DNA of 43,500 bases from Mesostigma viride (GCA_009746045.1 RPFO01000310.1:3406100-3449599), one strand, 5' to 3'. Shown: positions 1-11,989, numbered from the stretch's first letter. Made by a program: numbers and translations. The notes: generated by a model not told the origin, from the sequence alone.

Positions 1-120
1 CAAGTTGACCTTTCTTACCAACCAGTGTGCCTAGAACGTGAAGCGTGGGGCGGCCAGCAACGAAAGATTGTTCATGCAGACGGACCGCCCATGCTATTGC
101 CGGGCGCATCAGTGTGTATG

Positions 121-245
121 TCAATGAGACAACAGCGCAGGCCAGAGATCTGGAGAATCCGGACCAAGGTAGCTCGAGCCTGCCGTTATGTTATCCGCGT
201 TTTCGAGTCGTGCACGATGATGGATATGAACCAGTGTGTATGTGG
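121..245 (-). repeat. Fragment of Penelope-type 3' region (repeat R)
   Basis: This stretch matches the sequence at 8741-8794 plus 10736-10800 and, inverted, 40440-40566. The shared core reads gagacaac.agcgcaggcc, then gagaatccggacca, then gtagctcgagcctgccg. In the copy at 40021-40566 this sequence directly follows a reverse transcriptase stop codon on the plus strand, so this copy lies in the minus orientation of that element. No tail or target-site duplication was found here. The rest of 1-720 shows no convincing gene; the open frames overlap without coherent codon use. Confidence 0.6.
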
Positions 246-723
246 CCATCAACACCAATTGCCGCCATCCATATTGTCATCAGGGCGTTGTGAGTTTCAC
301 GTTTGCTTTGTCGCTCATATTTCGCTTTGCCTTCGGCTTAGGCGAGCTCGCCTTGTCATCTCCAAAGAGTATGCAATGCCGCACAAGAAGACCGACATTT
401 ATTACTGCGCCAACTATCGTCCTCAAGATTGCCAGCATCTCCAAAGATCACCAAAGCCGCAACCAGATCGAGTGCGGCGCTGTGCCCTTCGCGTGCAATG
501 CTCTGCTCTTCTACAGCCGTGGGGCTCGGAGCATTTGGGTTAATGTCGTCGCTAATAGCAGGCTTCGGGTCACCTTTCGCGAGGGTAACCCGTTGTAGCC
601 ATTCCTGAAAAAGCTGGTCGGTGTCCCTCATGGCTGGCGACTCCCGAGCACCTGCCACCTTCCCGCGCATGTTGCACGTCTGGCATTTTCATGGGCTTGC
701 TTCGCGCCAACGCACGCTGTCCA

Positions 724-898
724 CCACAAGTTCACAAAGAGTTCACGAGGAGTTCACGGGGAGTTCACGGGGAGTTCACAACTTCGGACTTCGGGGAGAT
801 TGTGAACTCGTCCTGTGAACTCGTGAACTCCTCGGGACCCAAAATTAGCTCGGCCCCGGTCGGCCCAGTTCACAAAAGAGTTCACAAAGAGTTCACCG
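724..898. repeat. GTTCAC / GTGAAC motif cluster
   Basis: Direct copies of agttcac separated by a few purines run from about 728 to 780. Inverted copies (gtgaactc) follow at about 804-835, and direct copies return at 868-897. The first and second groups can pair into a long imperfect hairpin around a short loop near 781-803. It could be a decayed tandem repeat, a cluster of protein binding sites or a foldback structure. No coding sense is seen. Confidence 0.6.
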
Positions 899-2617
899 CC
901 TCATGTGAGTCGTGCCTAATCGCTGGGGATGTTCCACTTCTGCCGAGCAGGGCCGGGCGCGCCGGTGCATGCACAGCCATGGCATAAAAGTCGGAAGCTC
1001 TCGGAGCCTCGGGGCATGCGGTCCGCCACGCGCCGTGTATAGAGAACTGGCCTTGGTGTCGAGTGTCGACACTCGGCCCCGTCGTCAAAAAAAAAGAAGG
1101 CAGAAGTCTCCGATCAAGCAAATTCGCGGGAAAGAAAACACCGGCTGCGAAGTACAGCCCTACTGCCGGAAATCTCGCGCCTTGTGAGTTGTGGCCTCGG
1201 AACATCGGCGCATACATGTACCCCCAGATCTTCCTACTTGCAGGCCCCGAAACCAAACAAAAAAAGGCCGTTGGGCTACTCCCGGCATTCGCCCGACAGC
1301 CTGTCGGAGAGCGCGCTTAGAATGCCCGCCTCCATTTTAAGAGGCGAGCGCTACCAAGTATGTGAGAACGTTCGACGAGGATAGCAAAGGAAGGCAACAA
1401 ATTGTCAGCGGCTTTTAGAGCATTCTGTGTGCAGGCGTGGGAAAATTGCATGCCGGTGGGAATTTAGGATACATGACCTATTCGCAGTGCCTAGAAATGG
1501 CAGCGGGCTCCATTTCAGGCCATCACGACGACCACTCGTTGATCACGTCTACACCTAGGAAAAAGCTAAAAGGTAGCTTATCGTACTTCTGAGGGATGGC
1601 GTCCTGCTCAGCCCATTTTTTTGGCCCGACAACTGCAGCTGGACGAGGTGTTTCTGACATGGCATACGGGTGTTGTCTTTCCGTGCTTTCGTCCGGCAAC
1701 CACAGTCAAAGCAGGTGAGGCTGTTCCTGTGGACGCTGTGCCTTCAGTGGTGCTCACCCAGCGCCGGAAAGAAGACGCAAATGAAACAAGCAGTGACGTG
1801 TCCGTCCGCCGTGCATACATCAAGGTAGGTTACTGCGCTTGCCTTGGCACTGCGATGCCCACCGGAGTGCCATATCCCGCATTCGCTTGGCTAGGCGTAT
1901 GCCGGCATGAAAGGTGGAGAGCTATTTTTCTGGGTGCGTCTCATCGTGGCTATATGGGTTGCTGCCTGTTTATTTGCGTGGGACTTTCGGCTCCAGCTCC
2001 TTGGGCTGTGGGCGTCCCATAGCGTGACGGGACAGGTAGTTGATCCATGAAACCCGCAGTCCCCGCCGTTGACAAAGCCAACGATGGGCTGTGCGCAGGA
2101 GTCCTTTTGTGCTGTACTGTTAGAGGCCTAGCTTTGCTTAATTCCAATTTCAAGTAGGAAGTGTTCATCGCCGGGTGAGATTGTGTACAAATACAGTCGT
2201 GTGCCCTAGTGGTAGTCTTATTGTGTGGCCGCACATCTGTTACAGTTTGGCCTTCTGGGCAGCCCTGCGCTGGCTCTTGAGTGGCAAGCTAACCGGGCTC
2301 GCTGGCCAAACGGTGCTGCTATCAATGTGCGCCAGCGTCATGGGATCGGTGACAGTCGGAAGTCCAAGTGGTGCAGGGCTGACACATCAGGAACCATGAT
2401 GTCGAGCATGCTTCGTTGATATGCCAACGAACTCGGCATGCTGCTGGTAGCATGGCCTTGTTGTGCAGGCCCTGTAAAGGTGGGCAGAGTCTGAAAGCAA
2501 AGGGAAGCCAAGGGATTCAGGGCCGGGCAGCAAGGGATCCAAACGCGATCCAAGGGGACGTGTGAGCCATGGCAGCGAGCGGGTGCATGGCAGGTACAGG
2601 GAGTCAGTCTGCCGGGC
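899..2617. other. Intergenic stretch without a clear gene
   Basis: No protein family is recognised. One weak candidate exon lies at 1649-1823 on the plus strand: it follows a pyrimidine-rich stretch ending in aactgcag, stays open, and ends at a good donor (atcaag|gtaggt). Neither a partner exon nor a family match was found, so it is not called as a gene. The 5' untranslated region and promoter of the phosphatase gene that starts near 2618 should lie in the last few hundred bases, but no TATA box stands out. Confidence 0.4.
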
Positions 2618-5600
2618 ATGCATCCCTTTGGATTCCCTCATCGCCTCCCACGCTGTGCGTCGCCGTGTATCCGCTTCCGCTTATGCTCCTGCCCGCCCCA
2701 GGCATGCCCTGCCGGGCGGCCCCCCATCCAGTCCCCCATCGCGTCGCGCCGAGGTGCCGCCAGCACGCGTGCGCCCCTGGTCCCCTTGCCCCTGCCCACC
2801 ACGCACGCGCCCAGCGCGGCGCAAGAGGATGCGGCTGCAGCGTGCGTGCTGTTGCAGCGGCTAGAAGAGGCGGGGGCAGAAGCCAGCAGCGAGCAACCGG
2901 GCGCGCCGGTGTCTGCTGTCGTCCGCAAGGATGCCACGGTGGCCAGCATAGCCCAAGTCACCATCTCCCAGGCGGAGGCCAGCGGCCCCGCCGTGCCCAA
3001 GCTGAATCACCCTGCCACTACTCTAACCGCATCCGTCACCCCATCGGCCGCCGAGCCGAAGCCATCGGCGGGACTGCCCCCTCGCCCGCACACGCACGTG
3101 AGAGAGAGCATCGCGTCACCCACGTCTGCGTTTTGTAGTCCCACCGCAGTGGCGGCGGCAGCAGGCTCCAGGGGGGCACCCGAGGGGGCGCACGGCCACG
3201 GGAAGGGGGCCCAGGCGGCCGGTGGCGGCACGGCCACCCGCCTCAGCACCATCTTCTCTCCCGTTTTCAGCATACTGGCGCGCAGCATCGGGGGGGGGGG
3301 CAGCAGCGGGGCTGCAGGGAGGGTCACCGTGACGGCAGCAGAGACAGGTAGGGGGGGGGGGGTTGTGGGTGCGTGGGTGGGGTTGGGTGGGGGAAAGGGA
3401 GAACGCTGCAGGAGTCGATCGCCCTGGATTGGATGGTGTGTGTTGTGTGGGAAACCGATTGTAGCGTTGGGAGTTGAGGTGGGTGGGAGTGCGGCGTGTG
3501 GGGGTGGCTGTCCCTCTCTCTCGTCCCCTGGCCTCTTGTTTTTCCCCACCAGGGATCCCTGGATGGGCACCACTCCCTCCTTGACATGAACTCGTTTGGT
3601 GCCTCTCTTGGTTGGCCGTCGCGCACGTCCCTCGACATACCTGATTCGTCTCTCATTGTGTTGTGCACGTACGTTGGGCATGTGGGCTGGGCCTGCATGC
3701 TTGGGTATGTGGGTGCTGCGCCTGTGTGCTGGGCCGTCTGTGTGTGCTGGGGCCCGTGCGTGGTGTTGTCTGCCAGACCACGCGGCGCGCTCGTGCGACA
3801 GCACCGATGACCTGCGCGCACACTCCTCCGACAACCTCAGCAACTTCACAGAGGACGATGACGACAATGATGGCGAGGATGACGATGGCGAGGGCGGGGC
3901 AATGTCCCCCAGTAGCAGCGACCACTCGGCGATGGAGGAGAAGGGGGTGGGGCCGGGCCAAATGATCCGCGCTCACTGCGGGGCCAGCAACCTGCTGGCA
4001 GGGCAGGGCAGCGTGCTCGAGTGGCGCCCGGTGAAGACGGGACCTGACGAGGGCGAGGAGGGCGGCGCGTGCCAGCTGGCGTACGTGGGTGGCCATCTGG
4101 ACTGTGGCTGCGGCGTTAGCGCGGACGAGGAGGATGATGACGAGGACTTTGACCCGTGAGTACTCCGCGGTGGCCTGTAGGGCGCGTGTGCACTGCTCTG
4201 GGGTTGGCGTTCTGTGGACTTGTCCTGTCACACCATCGTCAGCGCTGGTGCAGCACATGCAGGTGCTGAGTAGATGTGGGAGTGGTGCGTAGACTGGGTG
4301 TAATGTCGCTGGCTTTCCAAGGCATCCATTGTGTCGGAGCCCGGGAAGCAGATAGCCCATGCCTGAGATCAAGGCACGCATGCGTTGCCTCCCATGCGCT
4401 GCCACCTTTCACACCTTGGCTGACTGGTGTGTGCCACCTCGACTGACATGCGTGCCTTGGTTCCTGCACCCGCCCCACACATTCTATTCCCTCCACCTGC
4501 ATGTGGCTGTGCCCGACATGCCCACCCCTGCCAGGTACTTGTTCATCCGAAACCTGCCACCGCTGCACGCGTGCGTCAGTCGCTACCGCCCCTCCGTGCT
4601 GCCGAGGAAGACGCGTCACTCACGGCCCATATCGCTGGTAAGAGGGGGAAGGGGGGCTCGTGCACTGTTGGGTCAGCACTGTTGGATCTCTGTACGAACG
4701 TGCGGAGCGTTTTGGGGGTAGTATCGATGGCAGTCTCGCTGGCGTCTTGTTGTTGACAGTTCCCATAGCACATGGGCAGGTGTGCGCCCTGCGCATGGCG
4801 CCACCGCCTGCACCACACCTCTTCCCTTAATCGCATGGAGCACAGTTTGTCCATTTGTTGCCAATTGGTTGTGCGTCTGTTGCGGCTGCCATGCATACTG
4901 CAGGCCCACCCCTTTGTCCCCATCTTGCACCGTCCTCCTGTGTCGTGCCCATGCTCTGCACCCATGCTCAGCTGCCAACCGGTTGACCTCGCAGTTTTGC
5001 CACACAAACCATCGCGCTCAACGATGCTGCTCCTGGCGCTTAGAACTTGTCCTATCCCACCTCTGCCTCTACTCGCGGGTCCTGGCTTCCTGACTCATGT
5101 TCTGTAACTGTCATTTTGCGCTGGTGGATTGAGAACTCATGGCCCTTTGTTCCTCCCTGGTGACATGCTTGTCCGTGGGTGCGGGCTGGTGCGCTCGTCT
5201 TCCCTTCCCCGCACACGCCTGTTTCCCCCATCCCTCCACCCCCATCCCTCCGGCCCCATCCTTCCACCCCCATCCCTCCGCCCCCATCCCTCCACCCCCA
5301 TTCCTCCACCACCCTCCCTCCATCCCCATTCCTCCGCCCCCATCCCTCCACCTCCACTCCATGCCCTTGTGCTTCTACGTTGTTGCTCCGCAGGTGCTGG
5401 ACCTGGACGAGACGCTCGTCCACTCCTCGCTCGAGGACAGCGCCAAGATGGACTTTGCCTTCCCCGTCAGCTACAACCGGCAGTGCCACAAGGTGCGACT
5501 GTCGCAGTGGTTCTGGTTTGCGCGTGCATGCATGCCAGGTAGACCCTGTCCACGTACCCCTGCCATACTACATCGCAGTAGACATGTCCTAGTAGATGGG

Positions 5601-7885
5601 TACCATAGCCCTGCTGTCGTAGATTGTGCCATCGCCCTGCTAATGACTTCCGGCGTTTACTGTAGTGAGGGACTTGGCTCCGTATGCCCCCCTTTGCTGC
5701 CTGCCTGTCCCTAGTCACAGTATCCCCTTGTCCCATCTGAGTGTGTGCTCCCCGGCACTGCTTGCACACGTCACTGGCCGGATGGTTACATCGCTCTGCT
5801 TGTAGTTGCGGGTTGCGATGTTTCGGGCGCGGATGCCGCCGGCATACTCATGCAGGTCGTGTGCTACCCTGTCGTTTGTGGAGAGGGCCGCCCTGCATGC
5901 TCGGGAGACAGCAGGGGGGGCATGCCGTTGACACTAGTGTGGCTGTGTGTAGGGTACCATGCTGACCTGTACCATTATCTCTGCATGTTGATTGTCTTGC
6001 TTCCGTTGCCGATGCGCCACGCGACACGCCCGCTCGCCCGCAGGTGTTTGTCAAGTGCCGCCCCGGCCTTACCACGTTCCTCGAGCGTGTGTCGCAGCTG
6101 TTTGAGATCATCGTCTTCACCGCGTCACAGGTAGGGTTCTGCTGTACATGCTGCAGTCAGGGTGCCTGTCGGGTGTCGGCGGCATCAGAGACAGGGTTAA
6201 ATTTCATAGCTTATGTACGGGTGCTGGTCGGACGAGACGTAACCGAGTATGTGTGCACACATGTCAGGTGGCCTGCGCATACGCACACTTGTGGAGTGCG
6301 TTGCCTTGCAATTGCACGTGCCTTTTCTGGGTGACATGCCATTGGTGCAGGGAATTGCTTTGCTGCTCCTTCTGTGCTATATTACGTGCTCTTCTCCGAC
6401 CCTGACGTGCACCCTCTCTTTTGTCACGTGGCGTTTTTTGCCCCCGGCCACCCTCAGCGCATCTACGCGGAGGCGCTGCTGAACATTCTGGACCCGCACC
6501 GCAAGCACTTTCGCCACCGCATCTTCCGGGAGTCGTGCGTCTTCGTGGAAGGCAACTATCTCAAGGTGCGCGTTGCTTCCTCGTTTTTGGTAGCTCAAGT
6601 TTGTGCCCGGAGCAACAAACGATGGGAGCTACACCAGGCGCAACCTTCTCCATTTCATCCTGAAGCAGTTTATGGATCTATTAGGCACCCTTCAGACCAA
6701 TCTCAAATTAGAAGCAGAAACGCGAACACATGATGTTCGCACATCCTGGCAAGCCTTGCACATGCTTGCTGCCCTTGCACATGCTTGCTGCGCACTAGTC
6801 CACAGGTTTCCGTGGTGCTTTGTTTTCAGAGCGTGGTTTTAGCATGCGGCGTGGCTCCGGGCCATGGTTTCAATGTGCAGGTTGGTATTCGCAGCATGTG
6901 GCAGTGTTTCAACCGAGGTTTTATTTGATGGTCGTGTATTGACGTCTACTAAAGCGGACCAGCGAACCCCTTTTCCGCACGTCACACTGTGCCTGTGTGC
7001 ATGCATGGTGGTATGCGCAGGACCTTTCGGTGCTGGGCCGCGACATGTCCCAGGTGGTCATAATTGACAACTCGCCGCAGGCATTCGGCTTCCAGATTGA
7101 CAACGGCATCCCGATCGAGAGCTGGTTTGATGACGACGAGGACCGAGAGCTGCTCGGGGTGCTGCCCTTCTTGGAGAGCCTGGTGGGTGTTCCATCTTTC
7201 TTTGGGGACTTAGGCCGGTGTGCCGTCTTTCTTTGGAGAGTTAGGCCGGTGTGCCGTCTTTCTTGGAGAGCCTGGTGGGTGGCTGCTGGCAGCCGCACGT
7301 TAGTATGTGAAAGGGTGTGTTAAGCTCGGTGCCTCTGTGTCCTGGTGCCGCTGAACACGCACACAAGCACATGACCTAGTCATTTGTTGCAGGTGGTGTT
7401 TTGCTTGGGGAGCGGCCTTGGCCTCAAGCCTTATGTTGGGAATGCGACGTGGGGTTATAGGCCAGGGGTGGCATCACCGCTCCGCATGGGGGCACGCAGG
7501 TTGATTGTCGGCGACAAGTGTGGCAAGAATTTCCTTGGCTTCAAGAATGGGTCTCTGGGTACTTCCACATTGCACCTGTGGCCATTTATGAAAACAGCCG
7601 GTTAGCCGTTACTTTGGTAGTGGTGTGTAACTTCCTTGTTTACAGTCTTTGAATCTTTTTAGTTGGAAAGGACTTTACACATACTCTGAAGGTCTGGCTC
7701 GCCAGTCTTATTCCTGCTCTTTTACTGCCTCCTTGCTTCGTGCGGTTTTGGCATCCTGATGGTGACTCCAGGTGGGTGTGGAGGATGTCCGCCCTTTGAT
7801 TCAGAAGAAGTACCGGCTAAGGGAGAAGGTGGCACACTGTACCACCGGCACAGGTCGGCGGATTATTCACACCTGTGGCCGCTAG
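2618..7885 (+). CDS. CTDSPL2/SCP-like protein serine phosphatase, eight exons
   Basis: A haloacid-dehalogenase-type phosphatase of the FCP1/SCP (CTDSPL2) group, whose known members dephosphorylate nuclear proteins such as the RNA polymerase II tail. Exons are 2618-3347, 3777-4155, 4535-4637, 5394-5492, 6044-6130, 6458-6565, 7021-7182 and 7772-7885; all junctions are GT-AG and the phases agree, giving about 593 residues. The N-terminal 370 residues are low in complexity: an Ala/Pro-rich part holding the [12 protein letters not shown] segment typical of the family, then an acidic stretch ([12 protein letters not shown]). The catalytic part starts with [11 protein letters not shown]. It continues with [12 protein letters not shown] (nucleophile and acid Asp), [61 protein letters not shown] and [14 protein letters not shown], and ends [17 protein letters not shown]. 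All motifs are intact. The start is uncertain: 2618 is the first ATG of the long open first exon, and an upstream exon is possible. Confidence 0.92.
5226..5366. repeat. Intronic minisatellite, about 15-bp unit
   Basis: Imperfect tandem copies of a unit close to ccccatccctccacc lie in intron 3 of the phosphatase gene, between exons ending at 4637 and starting at 5394. The pyrimidine-rich strand is the sense strand, and the array ends shortly before the acceptor of exon 4, so it may act as an extended polypyrimidine tract. Confidence 0.8.
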
Positions 7886-7953
7886 CCGTGGGACGTCAAA
7901 CCTCACGGTCTCTGCCATGATTGGTCCCGAAATGCTTCACTTACCTTTCGGTC

Positions 7954-7958
7954 TGTAA
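7954..7958 (+). terminator. Candidate TGTAA poly(A) signal
   Basis: TGTAA lies about 70 nt after the phosphatase stop codon. In chlorophyte green algae this pentamer is the normal poly(A) signal, so the spacing fits, but a five-base match proves little. Confidence 0.4.
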
Positions 7959-8394
7959 ACCGGGAGCAAACACAGCAGGCTTCAACATTTCAGCACGGCA
8001 TGGTTCTTTTGTTACTCTTATTATATTGGCTTTGTTCTGACGGACCCCTCCGCCTAGATGGAGAATATATGGGATGCAACAGGCATGCTATTTTAACGAG
8101 CATGTGAAATATTGGACGGGCATGTACATCCATAAGGTGGCAGGCCACGGAGCACTTGCCATGTGTAGTACCTGAAAAAAGGGATGTGCAAAACTGCAAT
8201 TTTGATGCAAAACATGGTGACAGTCTTGTGAGTATTCTGTGCCCCCTATTGGGGACTGCGTGATTATTTGAAGTGAGACGACCAAATTAATATGGTAAAT
8301 AAGGGGTAAATAAACCAATACAAGGAATAAAGTGAGATGTATTGAACGACTGGACTTGTAAATGTGGATGGCTAGAGAACTAGATAGTTAGATC
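7959..8394. other. AT-richer intergenic stretch
   Basis: Base composition drops from the GC-rich phosphatase gene to an AT-richer sequence. Open frames are short and match nothing recognised. The stretch separates the host gene from the nested retroelement cluster. Confidence 0.5.
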
Positions 8395-8470
8395 AGCAGG
8401 CTCGAGCTACCATATGGACTACCAGTCCGGATCGATTCTCCAGACTTCTGGTATGCGCTGGTTGTCTCAT
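8395..8470 (+). repeat. Fragment of Penelope-type 3' region (repeat R), opposite orientation
   Basis: The sequence caggctcgagctacc, then a diverged middle, then gcgctggttgtctc matches 40509-40566 in the same direction. It is therefore inverted relative to the copy at 8741-8794. Between the two copies the phrase ggaatagttgt occurs three times (near 8501, 8598 and 8621). Confidence 0.5.
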
Positions 8471-8794
8471 CGATCTTATGTACATACGATCTTGCGACCA
8501 GGAATAGTTGTGTCACTCAATTACTTAATTCCTCTCGATCAGACAGCTGCCCTACAGTACTTAGCCCCTCCACGACGTTGGAACCAAATGCGCGTCCAGG
8601 AATAGTTGTCGATCAATTCGGAATAGTTGTCTCAACTAGACAACCAGCGCAGGCCAAGTAAGTAAGTACTTGCGTGTCATGCGCATGGGCATGCCACGAA
8701 GTACTATGCTAATCTCATTAGAAAAAAAAATTATCAAGGAGACAACCAGCTAGCGCAGGCCAGAAATCGGGAGAATCCGGACCATGGTAGCTCG

Positions 8795-10724
8795 GCCTAG
8801 GTCAGCGGCGGACTACCTAGTCCCCCCGCTGGTCGGCCCACTTGGCGACCCGTCTGACATGCCTCCTTTCACCTCTCGCGAGGTCACGGAGGCGGTCCAG
8901 CGCCTGCGTTATGACGCAGCCACCGGCTCTGACGAGATTCCGGCCGCAGTTGTAAAACTTGCAGCCGAATTCGAGGACACAGGTGTTATGCTGCTCTTCC
9001 GGGACATCTGCAACCGCCTTCTGCTGTCGTCGCAACCACCTCCAGCGGCCTGGCAACACAGTTTTCGCACGATGCTGTACAAGAACAAGGGGTCGCCTGC
9101 CGACCCCGGCAACTACAGAGGGGTGTGCATTCAAAGTGCCCCCCTCAAGCTTCTTATGCGGCTCATCCTGAACCGCCTGCGCACGGCCCTGGACGGTCAC
9201 CTCAGCGAGACTCAGCACGGCTTCCGTTCAGGTCGCAACACAGTACAGGCGCTCTTCGCTACTCGCCGACTGGTGGAGGAACTGCAACGCCTTCAGCCTG
9301 GTGAGTCCCCTTTGCACCTTGTGCTGGTGGACTTCATCAAAGCCTTCGATTCGGTTTTCTGGCCTGCGCTTTGGGACATCCTCGAGTTGTTCCGGATCCG
9401 GCCCCCGCCCCCTGATTGCTGTCATCCGCAACCTGTATGAAGGGTCCACCACTTCGGTGCGCGCACTTCTTACGGGACCACGCCCCCATGCATGCCCTTT
9501 ACAGAAGCTAGGGTGTGTGGCAGGGCTGCGTGCTGTCGCCCTACCTGTTCATTATTGTTGTCGAATACGTAATGATTCAGGCGCGCAAGCGATTTGCCCG
9601 CATCGTGAGTGGGCAGGGAACCAGGATCGAGTGTGCACAGGTTGCTAACAAATTCTGGCATGGTGGTGCGGACACGGAGATTCGGCGCTGGCAGACATCA
9701 TCTACGCAGACGACACCACCCTCTTCGAGGACACGTGCAGACATGGCTTGACTGCCTGGCTCTCGAGGCCCGTGCAGTGGGGCTTGAGGTCAGCAAGAAG
9801 ACAGAGGCCCCGTGGCGGTTGGGCTCACCAACTCACCGCCGCCCCTCTATCTCCTATCTAGACGGCTCTCAAGTCCTGTATCGGGACCGCGTTAAGCTGC
9901 TGGGCAGCCTGCTCCCCAGCTGCAAGGTTGATGTGGACCATCGCATCTCCCTCGCCTTGCACGCTTTACGCCAGTACCGGGCCCTGTGGCGCAAGCCCCT
10001 GGGCAAGATCGAGAAACAGGACCTGTTCAAGGTCCTCGTCCTTCCGGCCTGTTCTCACGTATGGGGCCGAGACGTGGACCCTCACCGTCGACCTGGCCCG
10101 CAAGCTGGACGGCGCGGTCACCAGCATGCTGCGTTCCATTTTCAGAGTAGGATATGCTGCTCATGTCCGCAATGAGGACCTGTACCAGGGCATGCCCTAT
10201 ATCACCAGCACCATTAAGCAGCGACGCCTGCAGCTAGTAGGGCACCTAGCTCGCACCAACCAGGTAGACACCTCACGTGGCCCCCCCGCAGGACTGCGAC
10301 CAGCCCAGCCTGGCCGGCACCTCCTGACGTGGGCTGGGCCCCGGCAGTGATGTTAGACGCCGCAAGGCCCGCACCTTCAAAGAGCAGCTAGTAGAGGACA
10401 TGGGGGGCCTAGGCCTCTCTGTGATTTGGAAGAAGATGATGGACAAGGCCAAGTGGGCCCAGGTCATAGAGGACAACGAGCCCCCCCCAGTGGGGAAGCG
10501 CCCGCGTGTGCAATCCCGTGGGAGGCACGCCAGATAGCTCCCCTAGGGCAGCGTGCGGCTGCCTAGATAGATGCTGTAGTTAGAATGCTGTTAGATAGAT
10601 GTAGTATGTAGCCGATGTAGATAGATTAGACCGGTAGGAATGTTTGCACCCATCCATCCATCCATCGGGGTTAATGCTCCGTGACTCCCCAACGGGAGCA
10701 CGAGTCTAATTAATTAATTAATTA
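8795..10724 (+). mobile_element. LINE-type non-LTR retrotransposon, 5'-truncated, 11-bp TSD
   Basis: The insertion is flanked by perfect 11-bp copies of ATGGTAGCTCG at 8784-8794 and 10725-10735. It carries reverse transcriptase coding sequence, a 3' untranslated part with catccatccatccatc, a short stem-loop (ctcccCAACgggag near 10687) and a (TAAT)n tail. It is cut at the 5' end, so the endonuclease and ORF1 are missing. It landed in an older Penelope-type 3' sequence that continues on both sides. Confidence 0.88.
8797..10538 (+). pseudogene. LINE ORF2 reverse transcriptase remnant
   Basis: Reverse transcriptase of the non-LTR type, which copies element RNA onto nicked target DNA. In order: KNKGSPADPGNYRGV (near 9082), TQHGFRSGRNTVQALFATRR, LVDFIKAFDSVFW (motif A, near 9328), GCVLSPYLF (near 9518), IIYADDTTLFED (catalytic YADD, near 9696), a thumb part and the C-terminal YGAETWTL...YQGMP...RRLQLVGHLART segment. 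The reading frame changes near 9400, 9500, 9660, 9735, 10060 and 10350, so the copy is inactive. The last piece, KARTFKEQLVEDMGGLG onward, ends at a stop at 10538. Confidence 0.85.
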
Positions 10725-11308
10725 ATGGTAGCTCGAGCCTGCCGTTTATATCTTGTCCGCGTGTTCGAGTCGTTCAGGATGATGAAGATGAAATTATGGT
10801 GATGGAAATGTGTATCCTTGTGCATTGAAATTATGGCTGGCTTACGTGTAGAGCGACTAGATGACCTAGACGGTGGGGCCGGAAACAGTGATGCTTGATC
10901 AGGGCGTGTGTTTCGAGCCTAACTGGCCGGGAGTGTCTAGTGGTGAGCACCATTGCTGCGATCGCTCTCCCACCATTTACGAGGAAATACCCGCAAATGG
11001 AAAACCACTGAAAAGGTCTAGCTAGTCAGTCATCACGTTAGTAGCCATGCCATGATTCCAAACGTCCAAGAACTGCACACGGTGCAAAGGCATGCAAAAA
11101 GCCGGACGGAGGACAGCACTTTCAAATGTGCGGCGGGAACCAAAAGCCCGCGGATGCCAGAAAACATCGTGTTGCTGCAGCGACGCGACGATGCGGACAA
11201 CGAATCCAGTGCCAAGCTCGGAACGGCCGCAAAGGAGATCTGGCATCAGAAAAAATAATTATATCTACGAAAGTTACAAATATAGTAGACCTGCATCATG
11301 CCCCAACC

Positions 11309-11949
11309 GGACACGCTGGCGGCCAAGCTAAACGGCACGGTAACCAGGATGCTCCGTCAGGCCCTGAATGTCGGGTTTTCCACGCATAGGTCTCTAGAAT
11401 CTTTGTACCAGGGCATGCCTCGCATTTCGGACGAGATTAGACAGCGTAGGATAGCATTCGCAGGACATCTTGCTCGCACCAGCCAGGTAGACACCGCCCT
11501 CGGTCTGGCAAGCCCCCAGCGGCTTGGCCAGCCAGGATGGCATATCCTGACGTACCTGGCCTGGCCCCAAGGACATTCCTAAGAAGGTAGGCAAACATGT
11601 CATGACCTACCCACAGCAGTTGATGGCTGACCTAGTGGTCCCAGCACAGTTTGAACATCGCATTCACTCCCTCTCGAGCTTGCTTGCCGCTTGGACTGCT
11701 ATGCAGGACAAGAAGAGGTGGAAGACCATTGTCCAGGCTCATACGCCCGCCCCTGTGGGCAAGCCCCCTCCCCCCAAGCGGAAGGGGCGCTTTGCTGAGT
11801 AGCATAGGTATGGTTTTCTAGACTTAGATTAGCTTAGAGTTAGATTAGTTCGGTTTCGCGGCTTTGTCCCCCCTCCATCCATCCACGGGAATGTGTGCTA
11901 CATGATCTCCCAACGGAGTCATGTTATAATTTAATTTAATTTTATTTTA
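11309..11949 (+). mobile_element. Second LINE copy, heavily 5'-truncated, 11-bp TSD
   Basis: Flanked by perfect 11-bp copies of ATGCCCCAACC at 11298-11308 and 11950-11960. It holds only the C-terminal end of ORF2 (LYQGMPRISDEIRQRR, GHLARTSQVDTALG), a frameshift near 11575, and a last segment ending KRKGRFAE at 11802. The 3' part has catccatccacggg, the stem-loop ctccCAACggag near 11909 and an AT-rich tail. The protein resembles that of the copy at 8795-10724 but belongs to a different subfamily. Confidence 0.87.
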
Positions 11950-11989
11950 ATGCCCCAACCATATGAAGTGATCTACAAGCATGGCTACG

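Larger units (their letters stand above)
8656..11248 (-). mobile_element. 5'-truncated Penelope-type element: 3' region only, interrupted by a LINE
   Basis: Leaving out the LINE at 8795-10724, this sequence is the reverse complement of the region that follows the reverse transcriptase stop codon at 40014 (matching 40021-40566, then 40763-40832). Read on the minus strand it starts at 11248 with tgatgccagatctcc and ends with an acttacttactt-type tail at 8656-8668. It contains no reverse transcriptase coding sequence. That fits a copy broken off at its 5' end on insertion, which is common for Penelope-like and LINE elements. The link to the reverse transcriptase is inferred from position in a single full copy. 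Confidence 0.55.

Noticed and set aside
1621-2022. 133-codon open frame as an independent gene
   Set aside because: At most the part up to 1823 looks like an exon with a donor; the rest has no coding character and no partner exon was found.
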